Assembly: GCA_964567755.1 (NCBI GenBank)
Contig: CAZMNW010000008.1
Location: forward strand, 111,127 to 175,126
From: DASRJW01 sp964567755
GTDB taxonomy: Bacteria; Krumholzibacteriota; Krumholzibacteriia; G020349025
Direction: 5' to 3'
DNA length: 64,000 bases
Numbering within the stretch: the first letter of the stretch is position 1; every line of letters starts with the position of its first letter. The translations under genes were made by a program, and so were the position numbers. This document shows positions 25,025-34,041 of the stretch, piece by piece. Below the pieces are notes generated by a model, which searched no databases, was not told the origin of the DNA, and saw only the letters and a program-made list of their open reading frames with translations.

Positions 25025-26554
25025 CTACCCCACCTCGAAGCGCACACCCTGGGCGAGCGGCAGCTCGCGTCCCCAGTTGATCGTGTTGGTCTGACGGCGC
25101 ATATAGAACTTCCAGGAATCTGAACCAGCCTCGCGACCGCCGCCGGTGTCCTTCTCGCCGCCGAAGGCACCGCCGATCTCGGCGCCACTGGTGCCGATGT
25201 TGACGTTGGCGATGCCACAGTCGCTGCCGCGCGCCGACAGGAAGGTCTCCGCGGCCACGAGGTCGCGCGTGAACAGCGCCGACGACAATCCCTGGTCGAC
25301 GCTGTTCTGTTGTTCGATGGCATCCTCGAGGTCGCGAACGCTCGAGATGTAGAGAATCGGCGCGAAGGTCTCGTCGCGCGCCACCAGGAGATGCCGGGAA
25401 GCGCGCACCAGTGTCGGCTCGACGAAGTACCCGGGACGCTCGAGCCGCTTGCCGCCGCAGACGATCTCGCCGCCCTCGGCTTTGGCGCGCGCCAGTGCCG
25501 CCATCATGTCCTCGATGGCCTGCTCGTTGACCAGCGGCCCCATGAGCGTTTCTGCATCGAGAGGGTCGCCGATGCGCACCGAACCGAAGGCGCGCACCAG
25601 GCGGTCGACGAAACGGTCGGCGATGCCATGCTGCAGGAACAGTCGGCGCGTCGAGGTGCAGCGCTGCCCGGCGGTGCCCACGGCGCCGAAGAGGACGGCG
25701 CGCAACGCCAGCTCGAGATCGGCGTCGTCGAGGACGATGACCGCATTGTTGCCGCCGAGTTCGAGCAAGCTCCTGCCGAAGCGCTTGCCCACTACCTCGG
25801 CGACGCGCTTGCCCATGCGGCAACTGCCGGTGGCGCTGATCAACGGCAGGCGGCGGTCGGCGAGCATCGCCTCGCCGACATCGCGGCTATCGCCGAGGCA
25901 GAGGTTGAAGACACCCTCCAGGCCATTGTCCCGCATGACTTGATTGCACAGTCGCTGAATCGCCAGCGCCACGAGTGGGGTCTGGTGCGAAGGTTTCCAG
26001 ATCATGGTGTCGCCACAGACCGCGGCGATCATGGCGTTCCACGCCCACACGGCGCCGGGGAAGTTGAAGGCGGTGATGATGCCGACGGGGCCGAGCGGAT
26101 GCCACTGCTCGACCATGCGGTGGTGTGGCCTCTCGCTATGCATGGCGAGGCCATACAGTTGGCGCGACAACCCGACGGCGAAGTCGGCGATGTCGATCAT
26201 CTCCTGGACTTCGCCGTCGCCTTCGTTGCGGATCTTGCCCATCTCCCACGCGATGAGCGCGCCGAGGTCGCTCTTGTGGACGCGAAAGAGGTTGCCGAGC
26301 TGGCGCACGATTTCGCCGCGCCGCGGCGCCGGCAGCATGCGCCAGTCAGCGAAGCTGGCATGCGATGCCGCTGCCACTTGTTCGTAGTCGGCCAACGCGG
26401 CGCGCCGGACGCTGGCGATCGGACACGCCAAGGTGGGATCCCATGACACGAATGGTTCGCCGTGCGTTTCGATCCAGCTCCCGGTGCAGGCGCCGGGATT
26501 GCTGTCCTCGATGCCCAGCCTGCCGAGCAGGGCCCTCTTGGCGTCCGTTTGCAT
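25025..26554 (-). CDS. ALDH7-type aldehyde dehydrogenase (alpha-aminoadipic semialdehyde/P6C dehydrogenase-like)
   Basis: 509 residues, NAD-dependent. The catalytic Cys is in GTAGQRCTSTRR, the Glu in LLELGGNN, and the cofactor site shows ATGSCRMGK. The N-terminal pattern (GIEDSNPGACTGSW) and the C-terminal INWGRELPLAQGV are typical of the antiquitin/AmaB group, which oxidises the lysine-derived semialdehyde to alpha-aminoadipate. The ATG at 26554 has GGAGAG upstream; a longer frame upstream lacks ALDH features. No lysine-degradation genes are adjacent, so the substrate is inferred from subfamily only. Confidence 0.9.
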   Translation of the reverse strand: MQTDAKRALLGRLGIEDSNPGACTGSWIETHGEPFVSWDPTLACPIASVRRAALADYEQVAAASHASFADWRMLPAPRRGEIVRQLGNLFRVHKSDLGALIAWEMGKIRNEGDGEVQEMIDIADFAVGLSRQLYGLAMHSERPHHRMVEQWHPLGPVGIITAFNFPGAVWAWNAMIAAVCGDTMIWKPSHQTPLVALAIQRLCNQVMRDNGLEGVFNLCLGDSRDVGEAMLADRRLPLISATGSCRMGKRVAEVVGKRFGRSLLELGGNNAVIVLDDADLELALRAVLFGAVGTAGQRCTSTRRLFLQHGIADRFVDRLVRAFGSVRIGDPLDAETLMGPLVNEQAIEDMMAALARAKAEGGEIVCGGKRLERPGYFVEPTLVRASRHLLVARDETFAPILYISSVRDLEDAIEQQNSVDQGLSSALFTRDLVAAETFLSARGSDCGIANVNIGTSGAEIGGAFGGEKDTGGGREAGSDSWKFYMRRQTNTINWGRELPLAQGVRFEVG

Positions 26555-26660
26555 GGGAACTCTCCTGGGTGCGATGACGCGCGCGACGGCGTGCGCGGTC
26601 TCGAGACGTGCGCGAGCGCCTACGATAACGGACACGGGAGCCGCGGGGCAACGGGAGTTG

Positions 26661-27800
26661 CTAGAGGTCCGGGAAGCGCAGGCGGAGGTCGGGTGGGATC
26701 GGGCCGTAGCTCTCCCAATCTTTGAATCCACGCGGCTGGGCGCGGCGCATCCACTCGGGGTAGCGTCGAGTCTCCAAGTAGCGCAGGCTCAAGATCGGCT
26801 GCGGCACGTCCACCAATCGCAGATCCTCGAATCCCACGTCCGGCAGCAGCGATGGCAACTCGAAGCGCACGTGCGGAACGTAGACGGCGCTGCCCACCAG
26901 CGGTGTGCGCGGCAAGCTGAGCCGGCTCACGTCGCGCGGGGTGGACCAGAAGCTGATCGCCTTGGGTTGGTGCAGCCCCCACTTGCGGAAGTACATGCCC
27001 TCCACGGAATGGAAGAGATACAGGTCGTACGGCGCCGGTGGACCGCTGCTCCGACTCCACTCCGCTTTGCACGTGAAGTGCTCGCCGAGCACCACGTCCA
27101 CGGTACTGAAGAGAATCGTCGGCACCTCGAGAACGAGAATGCGCTGTGGCCCGCGGCCCAAATCTGCATCCTCGATCCGGATGCGCAGCGTCACCCCGCC
27201 GACAGAGGTCGTGCTGTCGAGGGGGGCGTCGAGATCGTAGCGCACGCAGATGTGGCCCAACCCCATGCGCCCACGCCGCATGCGCGTGATCGGGTAGATG
27301 CCGGGGTCGGAATAGCGCTGGAAGGCCTGGCGCAAGGTCGCTTCCGAGGCCTCGTAGATGCGGTCGGGAGCCGTGGCGAAGTCGATCATGTAGTGGAGCG
27401 AGTTGACCGTCAGCATGCGCGTCAGCAGATGCGCGGTCCGGCGCGATTCACCCTTCTCCGGCGGCCCGAAGGCGCCGGAACCGAGCAACGAGTCCATGCG
27501 CGCCAGGTAGGCCTCGTTGAACGCCGCGTAGCTCCGGCCCAGCGAGTCGGCGTCGGCGGCCGTCAAGGGCACGATGGGAACACCAGGATCCGGACGGCAG
27601 AGAGGGCATTCGTCACCGGCGGTGAACGCGGGGGCGGCCATCGCCATCCCAGGATGCGCCTGAATCGGATCGGCGGGGCAGGATCCGAGCGAGGCGGTGT
27701 CCGCCTGCCGGAGCCAGACGAATCCCGACGCCAAGCTCAGACCGACCAGGAGGCCTATTCGCCGGCGCCATTGGCCGGTGTGCAATTTCAGCAGCCCCAT
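26661..27800 (-). CDS. Hypothetical exported or membrane-anchored protein
   Basis: 379 residues. The N-terminus KLHTGQWRRRIGLLVGLSLASGFVWL is a signal anchor or uncleaved signal. A CPLCRPDPG motif sits near residue 65, then a mixed alpha/beta region with repeated basic patches (RMRRGRMGLGHICVRYDL) and a Trp/Pro-rich end (RGFKDWESYGPIPPDL). No family is recognised. It is transcribed toward the ALDH gene 106 bp away, and away from the LTD-PHP gene, with which it shares a promoter region. Confidence 0.6.
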   Translation of the reverse strand: MGLLKLHTGQWRRRIGLLVGLSLASGFVWLRQADTASLGSCPADPIQAHPGMAMAAPAFTAGDECPLCRPDPGVPIVPLTAADADSLGRSYAAFNEAYLARMDSLLGSGAFGPPEKGESRRTAHLLTRMLTVNSLHYMIDFATAPDRIYEASEATLRQAFQRYSDPGIYPITRMRRGRMGLGHICVRYDLDAPLDSTTSVGGVTLRIRIEDADLGRGPQRILVLEVPTILFSTVDVVLGEHFTCKAEWSRSSGPPAPYDLYLFHSVEGMYFRKWGLHQPKAISFWSTPRDVSRLSLPRTPLVGSAVYVPHVRFELPSLLPDVGFEDLRLVDVPQPILSLRYLETRRYPEWMRRAQPRGFKDWESYGPIPPDLRLRFPDL

Positions 27801-27838
27801 GCTTTTCCTGGCCCTCCGCAGGTTTTCCAAACAACGCG

Positions 27839-27869
27839 TTGCAAATGGTGCACCGCGTCCTGCTAAAAT
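27839..27869 (+). promoter_or_regulatory. Candidate extended -10 promoter of the LTD-PHP gene
   Basis: TGCTAAAAT (27861-27869) fits an extended -10; TTGCAA at 27839 would be a -35 with a long 19-bp spacer. A transcript starting near 27876 would miss the ATG at 27845 and favour the TTG at 27908. Confidence 0.45.
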
Positions 27870-27907
27870 ATAGCCGCCTTCAGCCACCCGCAGCCTGGAA
27901 GTTCTTT

Positions 27908-30148
27908 TTGCGCCCATATCTCATCTGCCTGTGGCTCGTGCTCCTCCCCTTCCAGACGCATGCCCAGGTCGTGCTCAACGAGATGGTTCCCAACCCCGAC
28001 CCGGAGCCGGATGCCGACAACGAGTGGGTCGAGATCTACAACGCTGGTGGCACTGCGGTGGACTTGACGGGCTGGGCGATCGAAGACGCTGCCACGATCG
28101 ACGACGCCCTGATTCGCCGCCGCATCCCGGAAGATTTCGACGCCACCTTCGGCACGAGTGCGATCCTGCAGCCGGGCGAGTTCCGTGTCGTGCGCGGCAC
28201 GGGGGCCAATGGCGCTTCGTACCTGAACAACACCGGTGACACGGTGTATCTGGTGTCCAACCGGACCGGAAACCTCACGGCGGTTGTCTACTCGACCGCC
28301 TACGGCGCCACCCCGCCGGCCCAGAGCTGGGCAAACCTGCCCGATGGTGGCGAGCCGCCGAATTTCGCCTGGCGCACTGCCACACAAGGAGTGTCGAACT
28401 GCGCTGCCGACGCCACGGCGCCGGCGGCCGTCAACAACTTGACCGCTGCGACCGGCGCCTACGCGGGCGAAGTCGATCTGCAATGGAACGCGGTCGGCAA
28501 CGACGGTCTCGTGGGCACGGCGATCCTGCACTTGGTCAAGTACAGCACGGCGCCGATCACGTCGGTCAACTTCGATGCGGCGAGCGACGCGTTCAACGAA
28601 CCGCTGCCCGGCCCACCCGGAACGCTGCACCAGATGACAGTCTTCGGTCTCGTCGCGGGACAGACGTACCACTTCGCCATCAAGACGCTCGATTGCCAGA
28701 ACACGTCGGCGTTGTCGACAACGGTGCCTTCGACTCCGAGCGGCACGACGCTGCTGCCCTACGTCGATCGCACCGCCGGCCTGCAGCCCTACTTCGGCAA
28801 CTTGCATTCGCACACGAGCTACTCCGATGGTGTGTCGACGCCGGCCGCGGCCTACCAGTACGCGCGCAACACGGCACAGACGCCGCTCGACTTCATGGCG
28901 GTCACCGATCACAACCACGCGGCCGGCGGGTTCCCGATGACACCGGCGCTGTACCAACAAGGCTTGACGGAGGCTTCGGCTGCCAACGAAGACGGGGCCT
29001 TCGTCGCCATCTATGGCCAGGAGTGGGGACTCGCGACTGACGGGCACGTCAACATCTTCGAATCGCCGGTGTTGTTCGGCTGGGAAGCCGGGCGCTTCGA
29101 CGTCTTCGTGCCGCAAGACGACTACACCGGTCTCTACGACGCCATCCTCGCCAACCCGAGCCCATGGGGAGCGCTGGCGTCGTTCTGTCATCCAGGCTCT
29201 GGCAACTTCGAGAACTATGCCTTCACCGGGGCTGGCGGCGCCGTGATGCAAGGCATCGCACTCGTCAACGGCCCGGCGTTTTCCACCAGCACCACCGAAG
29301 GCGACGTCGGCAACACCAACTTCGATTCCTTCTATCTCACCGCGTTGCGGCAAGGGTTCTGGGTCAGCCCCTTCGCCGACCAGGACAACCACAATGCCAC
29401 CTGGGGTGCGAGCAGTCAGAGCCGCACCGCGGTGCTGGCCTCGGCGCTGACGAAGGAGTTCATCCTCGGCTCCATCGCGAGCAGCCGCACCTATGCGACG
29501 CAGGATCACAATGTCGTCGTGGACATGCAGACCAATGGCTGGCACATGGGGGCGCGATTCGAGGCGCAGCTCGGCAACGGGGTGGATTTTGATGCGAGCG
29601 TCGTCGATCCCGATGGCGAGGCCACGGCTCTGTTCGAGCTCTTCCGTGGCGAGCCGGGAGTGAGCGATGCCGTGGTCATCGCCACGGCCGCGAACGTCGG
29701 GCGCTTCGTCCACCGTGACGAAGAATTGCCGGCGCCGGGTGAAGGCGCACGGCGCGTCTATTTCCTGCGCATCACACAAGTGGACAATCACCGCATTTGG
29801 ACCGCACCGGTCGAAGTGACGTTCTCCACCACGGTCGACGTGGCGGTGGAGGACGCGCCACGCTGGGGCGGACAGCTGTTCGCGGCGCGTCCCAACCCGT
29901 TCAACCCGAGCACACGCATCCAGTTCGAATTGCGCGGCGCTGGTGCGCGCGGCGTGTCGCTCTGCCTCTTCGATGTGCGCGGTCGACTCGTGCGCACGCT
30001 CGTCGATGCACCGCTTGGGCCTGGATTCCATGCCGTGGCCTGGACTGGAAACGATGACCAGGGTCGAGCGGCGCCGTCCGGGGTTTACGTGGCGCGCTTG
30101 CGTGGCCCGGGACTCGACGCGCGCACGCGGCTTGTCCTCGTGCGTTAG
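27908..30148 (+). CDS. Exported lamin-tail domain/PHP-domain protein with FlgD-like C-terminus
   Basis: About 746 residues. From the TTG at 27908 the protein begins RPYLICLWLVLLPFQTHA-QVVLNE, a clean signal peptide; GGAAG lies 6 bp upstream. ATG 27845 is the alternative. Domains in order: a lamin-tail domain (VVLNEMVPNP, EWVEIYNAGG, LTGWAIEDA) in roughly the first 150 residues, a fibronectin III-like part, a PHP metal-hydrolase-like domain near 298 (GNLHSHTSYSDG, AVTDHNHAAGG, later SFCHPG and FADQDNHNATWG), a beta domain, and a C-terminal FlgD/Ig-like domain (ARPNPFNPSTRIQFEL, SGVYVARL). It is probably an extracellular metal-dependent phosphoesterase. What it cleaves is unknown. Confidence 0.82.
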   Translation: MRPYLICLWLVLLPFQTHAQVVLNEMVPNPDPEPDADNEWVEIYNAGGTAVDLTGWAIEDAATIDDALIRRRIPEDFDATFGTSAILQPGEFRVVRGTGANGASYLNNTGDTVYLVSNRTGNLTAVVYSTAYGATPPAQSWANLPDGGEPPNFAWRTATQGVSNCAADATAPAAVNNLTAATGAYAGEVDLQWNAVGNDGLVGTAILHLVKYSTAPITSVNFDAASDAFNEPLPGPPGTLHQMTVFGLVAGQTYHFAIKTLDCQNTSALSTTVPSTPSGTTLLPYVDRTAGLQPYFGNLHSHTSYSDGVSTPAAAYQYARNTAQTPLDFMAVTDHNHAAGGFPMTPALYQQGLTEASAANEDGAFVAIYGQEWGLATDGHVNIFESPVLFGWEAGRFDVFVPQDDYTGLYDAILANPSPWGALASFCHPGSGNFENYAFTGAGGAVMQGIALVNGPAFSTSTTEGDVGNTNFDSFYLTALRQGFWVSPFADQDNHNATWGASSQSRTAVLASALTKEFILGSIASSRTYATQDHNVVVDMQTNGWHMGARFEAQLGNGVDFDASVVDPDGEATALFELFRGEPGVSDAVVIATAANVGRFVHRDEELPAPGEGARRVYFLRITQVDNHRIWTAPVEVTFSTTVDVAVEDAPRWGGQLFAARPNPFNPSTRIQFELRGAGARGVSLCLFDVRGRLVRTLVDAPLGPGFHAVAWTGNDDQGRAAPSGVYVARLRGPGLDARTRLVLVR

Positions 30149-30182
30149 CGGCACTCCTTCGACGCTTTTTTTCACACTTCCC

Positions 30183-30686
30183 TCAGAGACTCCCGTTGCT
30201 CGACGGGCCGAGGAGTTTTTCCAACTCCTCGATCTGCACGCGACCGGGGAAATGTCGTATCACTTTGCCGTCGGCATCCAGCAACAGAGCGTAGGGAATT
30301 CCCCCGGGGAAGTCGAAAGTCTCGAACAGGGAATCCTGCGTCCCGACATAGATCCAGTTCTCGTACGGTGTCGGGGTTTGTGCCAGCTGCGCCAGCACCA
30401 GGGCACGTGACTTCTCGATCGGGTACAGAAAGGCGTCGAGACTGACGCTCAGGATCTCGAGCCGACCCTGGTGCCGAGCCTGCAGCGCCACCAGATCCGG
30501 GATCTCGGCCACGCACGGTTCGCACCAGGAGGCCCAGAACACGAGCAGCATGGGGCGATCGCGCTGCGACTGGGCACGGTCCCGCAGTTGTTCCAGGCCG
30601 ACGGCGGGCGGCGTGGTGTCGCCGCGCCCGCCGCAGGCACCGAGTCCCACCAGGGTGGCCAGGAGCACCCCCCGCAGGTTCGGCAT
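30183..30686 (-). CDS. TlpA-like thioredoxin-fold lipoprotein
   Basis: 167 residues. The lipobox VGLGAC near residue 19 predicts a lipoprotein. The thioredoxin motif WASWCEPC follows, then the cis-proline region GGIPYALLLDADGKV. TlpA/ResA-type proteins reduce disulphides in the periplasm, often for cytochrome c or oxidase assembly. The start ATG at 30686 overlaps the upstream stop (TGATG), so it is coupled to the second redoxin gene. The many c-type haem proteins in this window give it plausible clients. Confidence 0.88.
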   Translation of the reverse strand: MPNLRGVLLATLVGLGACGGRGDTTPPAVGLEQLRDRAQSQRDRPMLLVFWASWCEPCVAEIPDLVALQARHQGRLEILSVSLDAFLYPIEKSRALVLAQLAQTPTPYENWIYVGTQDSLFETFDFPGGIPYALLLDADGKVIRHFPGRVQIEELEKLLGPSSNGSL

Positions 30687-31303
30687 CAGGACGCCTTCCG
30701 CCACTTGATCGTGCAACCAAAAGCCTTGGTCTCGGCGGTGCTGATTTCTTTCCCGGCCAGCATGGCATCGATCGCAGCCGTCAAGTCGTGCGCTTGTACC
30801 TCGTCGCGCTTGGCGTTGTCGTCGATCCGGCCGTGGTAGCGGCAAACACCCTCTGCGTCGAGCAGGAACACATGTGGAGTCCGTTGCGCGCCGTATGCGG
30901 TCGCGATGGCCTGGGTTTCATCATGCAAGTAGGCAAAGGGGTACTTCTTGTCCTTGGAGCGGGCCACCATGGCGTCGTAGGAGTCGCCGGGTGCTACCTC
31001 GACGGAATTGGAGTTGATGAGAACGAAGCTCACCGGCTGCTTCGCATATTGTGCCGCCATTTCGAGCAGCACCGGCTCGTACGCCTGCGAGTAGGGACAG
31101 GTGTTGCAGGTGAAGACGACGGCTGTCGCTTTCGTCTTCCTCAGGAACTCGGAGAGCGCGTGCTTCTTGCCGTCCGCGCCCATGAGCTCGAACGTGGCGC
31201 CCTTGGTGCCGATTGCGAGCTCCGGGTCGCTCGGACCGGCATGTCCCGCGGCGGCTGAGAGGGCGAGGGCAAAGGGCAGGGCCAGGGTCGTTCGACGTCG
31301 CAT
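30686..31303 (-). CDS. Exported thioredoxin/AhpC-like redoxin
   Basis: 205 residues. The signal peptide MRRRTTLALPFALALSAAAGHA ends in an AxA site. The redoxin domain has VVFTCNTCPYSQAYEP (CxxC within CNTCPYS) and the strand RTPHVFLLDAEG. It belongs to the thioredoxin-family group that resembles peroxiredoxin-like proteins. The start at 31303 is chosen because AAGGAG sits 6 bp upstream; in-frame ATGs at 31309 and 31318 are alternatives. It is the first gene of a two-gene periplasmic redox operon. Confidence 0.85.
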   Translation of the reverse strand: MRRRTTLALPFALALSAAAGHAGPSDPELAIGTKGATFELMGADGKKHALSEFLRKTKATAVVFTCNTCPYSQAYEPVLLEMAAQYAKQPVSFVLINSNSVEVAPGDSYDAMVARSKDKKYPFAYLHDETQAIATAYGAQRTPHVFLLDAEGVCRYHGRIDDNAKRDEVQAHDLTAAIDAMLAGKEISTAETKAFGCTIKWRKAS

Positions 31304-31373
31304 CTGCATCTCCTTCAAGGTTACGGGCGCTCGCGCCCCCTAGGATTCTCCTGTCAACACCGGCAGGGGGCAT

Positions 31374-33470
31374 TTAAGTTCCGTTGTCGTCTCCGGCTCC
31401 ACCCAGTGCCGTCTCCGGTTCCACCCATTTGCCGTTGCGGCGGATGAGGTCGACCAGCCGGGTCACGGCTTCGGCTTCGGCGACATTGCGCTCCACGCGT
31501 TCATGCCCCACGTAGAGGTCGATCCGCCCGGGTCCGCTGCCGACATAGCCGAAGTCGGCATCGGCCATCTCGCCGGGCCCATTCACGATGCAGCCCATGA
31601 CCGCGATCTTGAGTTCGCGCAGATGCCGGAGCCGCGCCTCGATGCGCGCGGTGGTGGTTTGCAGGTCGAATTGGGTGCGACCACACGAGGGGCAGGCGAT
31701 GAAGTCTGCTTTGGTGAGCCGGGCCCGGGTCGCCTGCAGGATTTCGGCGCCGAGCTCGAGCGCAAGAGCCTCTGGGCCGCCTGCAAGCTGCACTGCGTCG
31801 CCGATGCCGTCGGCCAACAGCGCTCCGAGCTCCCAGGCGGTGTGCAAGGCCATGCGCCCGAACTGCAGCTCGGGGCTCGAGTCATCTGCGGGGATGTCGC
31901 GCCCGCGCAACACCGCGGGCGGGGCCGCCGTTGTTTCGGGCCAGGAGGTGAGCACTCGACGCCATGCATGCAGACAGAGTGTGTGGTCCACGGAGGGCAA
32001 GAGTGCGAGCGCACCCGCTGGCAAGTGACCCTGCCCGGCGGCAACAGCGAGGTGGGGGGCCACCTCGGGCTCGACGGTGTACTGCAGGACCGCAGAAGCT
32101 TCCAGCCCGCGGAGCGCCGCGAGCGTGTCACGATCCAATCCATCCAGGCGCAGCGAAATGCGCTCCCAGCCCCCGAGGCGCAATTGCAGGGCGACGCCGG
32201 GATCGTTGAGCGACGCGGCAGAAAGCTCGATTCCCACCGCTTTCGCCCCATGCTGTCGCAAGGTGAGCGCGAAGCGCGCCAAGCCTGGCAGCTGGGGGAT
32301 GTGCGGGGCGGAGACGGCGATGAGAACGAGATCGGCACCCGCGCTCGCACCGAGCCATGCGCGTGCGTCGGCATCCGCCGTCGCGGGAGCTGCACGCACG
32401 ACTTCGAGGCGCGGCGGTTGATCGCTGGCCAAACGTGCCGAGCCGTGACCGAGGGCAGTCACCTGGCGGCGGGTGAAGAAGGTGGGGTCCCAGTGCGGCA
32501 CCGACGCGCCGGGGGAGTTGCGTTCCGCGATCGGTGCCGCCGCGAAGGGCGCCACGAGCGCGCGCGCCACCGGCAGCTCGTGCACCGAATCCTCCGTCAG
32601 CGACACGCGCACGGTGTCGCCGATGCCGTCGGCCAGCAATGTGGCGATCCCAATGGCGGATTTGACCCGGGCCGCGGCGCCGCTCCCGGCTTCGGTGACC
32701 CCGAGGTGCAGGGGATACTTCGTGGTGTGTTCCTGCAAGCGTCTGGCGAGCAACCGATAGGCTGCGATCATGACCTTGACGTCGGAGGCCTTCATCGACA
32801 ACACGAGCTCGAAATAACCGTGATGCTCGCAGATGCGCACGAATTCCAGCGCCGACTCCACCATCCCGAGCGGTGTGTCGCCGTAGCGGTTGAGGATGCG
32901 GTCCGAGAGCGAGCCGTGGTTGGTGCCGATGCGCATGGCCACGCCGCGCTCCTTGCAGCGCAGCACCAGGGGGCGGAACGCCACCTCCAAACGCTCCAGC
33001 TCTTCGGCGTATTCCGCGTCGGAGTACTCCCATTGCTTGAAATGCTTGCGGTCGGCATAGTTGCCGGGGTTGATGCGCACTTTTTCGACGTGTTCCGCGG
33101 CGATCATGGCGGCCTGCGGGGTGAAGTGCACATCGGCGACCAGTGGAACGTACACTTGCTGCTGTCGCAGCGCGGCGCGGATGGCGGCCAAGTTCTCGGC
33201 TGCGGCTCGGTGCGGCGCCGTGACGCGCACGATCTCGCAACCGGCACGCGCGAGGCTCACGATCTCGTCCGTGACGGCGCGCGTGTCCATGGTGTCGGCG
33301 ATGGTCATGGACTGGATACGGACGGGATTGTCGCCACCGATGCCCACCGTGCCGACGCGTACCTCACGCGTGCGCCGCCGCACGGTGCGAAATGGATCGA
33401 GGGTGAAATCCCACATGCGCTGCCAGTCGGCAGCCGTCTGGGGCAAGACGTTGACAAAAGCTTCGGGCAT
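31374..33470 (-). CDS. ispG: 4-hydroxy-3-methylbut-2-enyl-diphosphate synthase, long form
   Basis: 698 residues, far longer than the E. coli enzyme (372). It is the three-domain form (TIM barrel, inserted middle domain, iron-sulphur domain) known from Chlamydia, Bacteroidetes and plants. The N-terminal TIM region has VRIQSMT, PLVADVHF, VRINPGNY and MRIGTNHGSLSDR. The C-terminal [4Fe-4S] ligands are in CPSCGRTQFDLQ and GCIVNGPGEM. It converts MEcPP to HMBPP in the non-mevalonate isoprenoid pathway. The ATG at 33470 is chosen because upstream codons have no family similarity. No other isoprenoid genes are adjacent. Confidence 0.95.
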   Translation of the reverse strand: MPEAFVNVLPQTAADWQRMWDFTLDPFRTVRRRTREVRVGTVGIGGDNPVRIQSMTIADTMDTRAVTDEIVSLARAGCEIVRVTAPHRAAAENLAAIRAALRQQQVYVPLVADVHFTPQAAMIAAEHVEKVRINPGNYADRKHFKQWEYSDAEYAEELERLEVAFRPLVLRCKERGVAMRIGTNHGSLSDRILNRYGDTPLGMVESALEFVRICEHHGYFELVLSMKASDVKVMIAAYRLLARRLQEHTTKYPLHLGVTEAGSGAAARVKSAIGIATLLADGIGDTVRVSLTEDSVHELPVARALVAPFAAAPIAERNSPGASVPHWDPTFFTRRQVTALGHGSARLASDQPPRLEVVRAAPATADADARAWLGASAGADLVLIAVSAPHIPQLPGLARFALTLRQHGAKAVGIELSAASLNDPGVALQLRLGGWERISLRLDGLDRDTLAALRGLEASAVLQYTVEPEVAPHLAVAAGQGHLPAGALALLPSVDHTLCLHAWRRVLTSWPETTAAPPAVLRGRDIPADDSSPELQFGRMALHTAWELGALLADGIGDAVQLAGGPEALALELGAEILQATRARLTKADFIACPSCGRTQFDLQTTTARIEARLRHLRELKIAVMGCIVNGPGEMADADFGYVGSGPGRIDLYVGHERVERNVAEAEAVTRLVDLIRRNGKWVEPETALGGAGDDNGT

Positions 33471-33613
33471 GCGCGCTCCGTGCTGGCGAATCGACCGCCG
33501 CGTGCGCGCATTGTAGCGGCTCGGGAGCGAGAGGGGAAAAAGACGCTTGCAGGGGCAGCGAGCTTGGCGCGGGGTGTCGATTTCGCGGCGCTGGCGCGAC
33601 CGTGCGGTGCGGC

Positions 33614-33895
33614 CTAAGGACGACGCCCCTGGCACAGGAAGGCCAGCAGCCCGACCCCAGCCCCAAGCGCCGCGATCACGCCCCAGGCACTCGAGCCCAG
33701 GGACTCGACGCTCACATCTGGGCCCGCACCGCACCGATGCAGGACTCCGTCCAAGGCCGCTACCATGTCATTGACGAATTCGGTTTGCACGTCACCGAGA
33801 TCGCTCTGCGGCACGATGGCGTAGAGCGCGAAGCCGAGGAGGGCGAGGATGAAGAACATGACCAGAAAAACGGCGGTGCCGCGCGAGCGTTTCAT
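33614..33895 (-). CDS. Small two-helix membrane protein
   Basis: 93 residues. Transmembrane helix 1 (GTAVFLVMFFILALLGFALYAIV) follows a basic N-terminus (MKRSRG), and helix 2 (AWGVIAALGAGVGLLAFLC) is at the C-terminus, with a loop of about 40 residues between them. No family is recognised. It lies between ispG and the divergently oriented fpg gene; the 143-bp gap to ispG holds nothing I recognise. Confidence 0.6.
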   Translation of the reverse strand: MKRSRGTAVFLVMFFILALLGFALYAIVPQSDLGDVQTEFVNDMVAALDGVLHRCGAGPDVSVESLGSSAWGVIAALGAGVGLLAFLCQGRRP

Positions 33896-34041
33896 GGCCT
33901 CTGCCAACGCAAGAACGGCGCCGGTCCGACCCGAGCGCAAGAGAAACGGCGAGGCGGTGGGTGCCACCGGCGCGCCAATGTTGCGCCAGGATGCGCGGTG
34001 CGCCGTCCGGTTCAGGGGAGTTCGCCGCAGCGGAGCCGATG

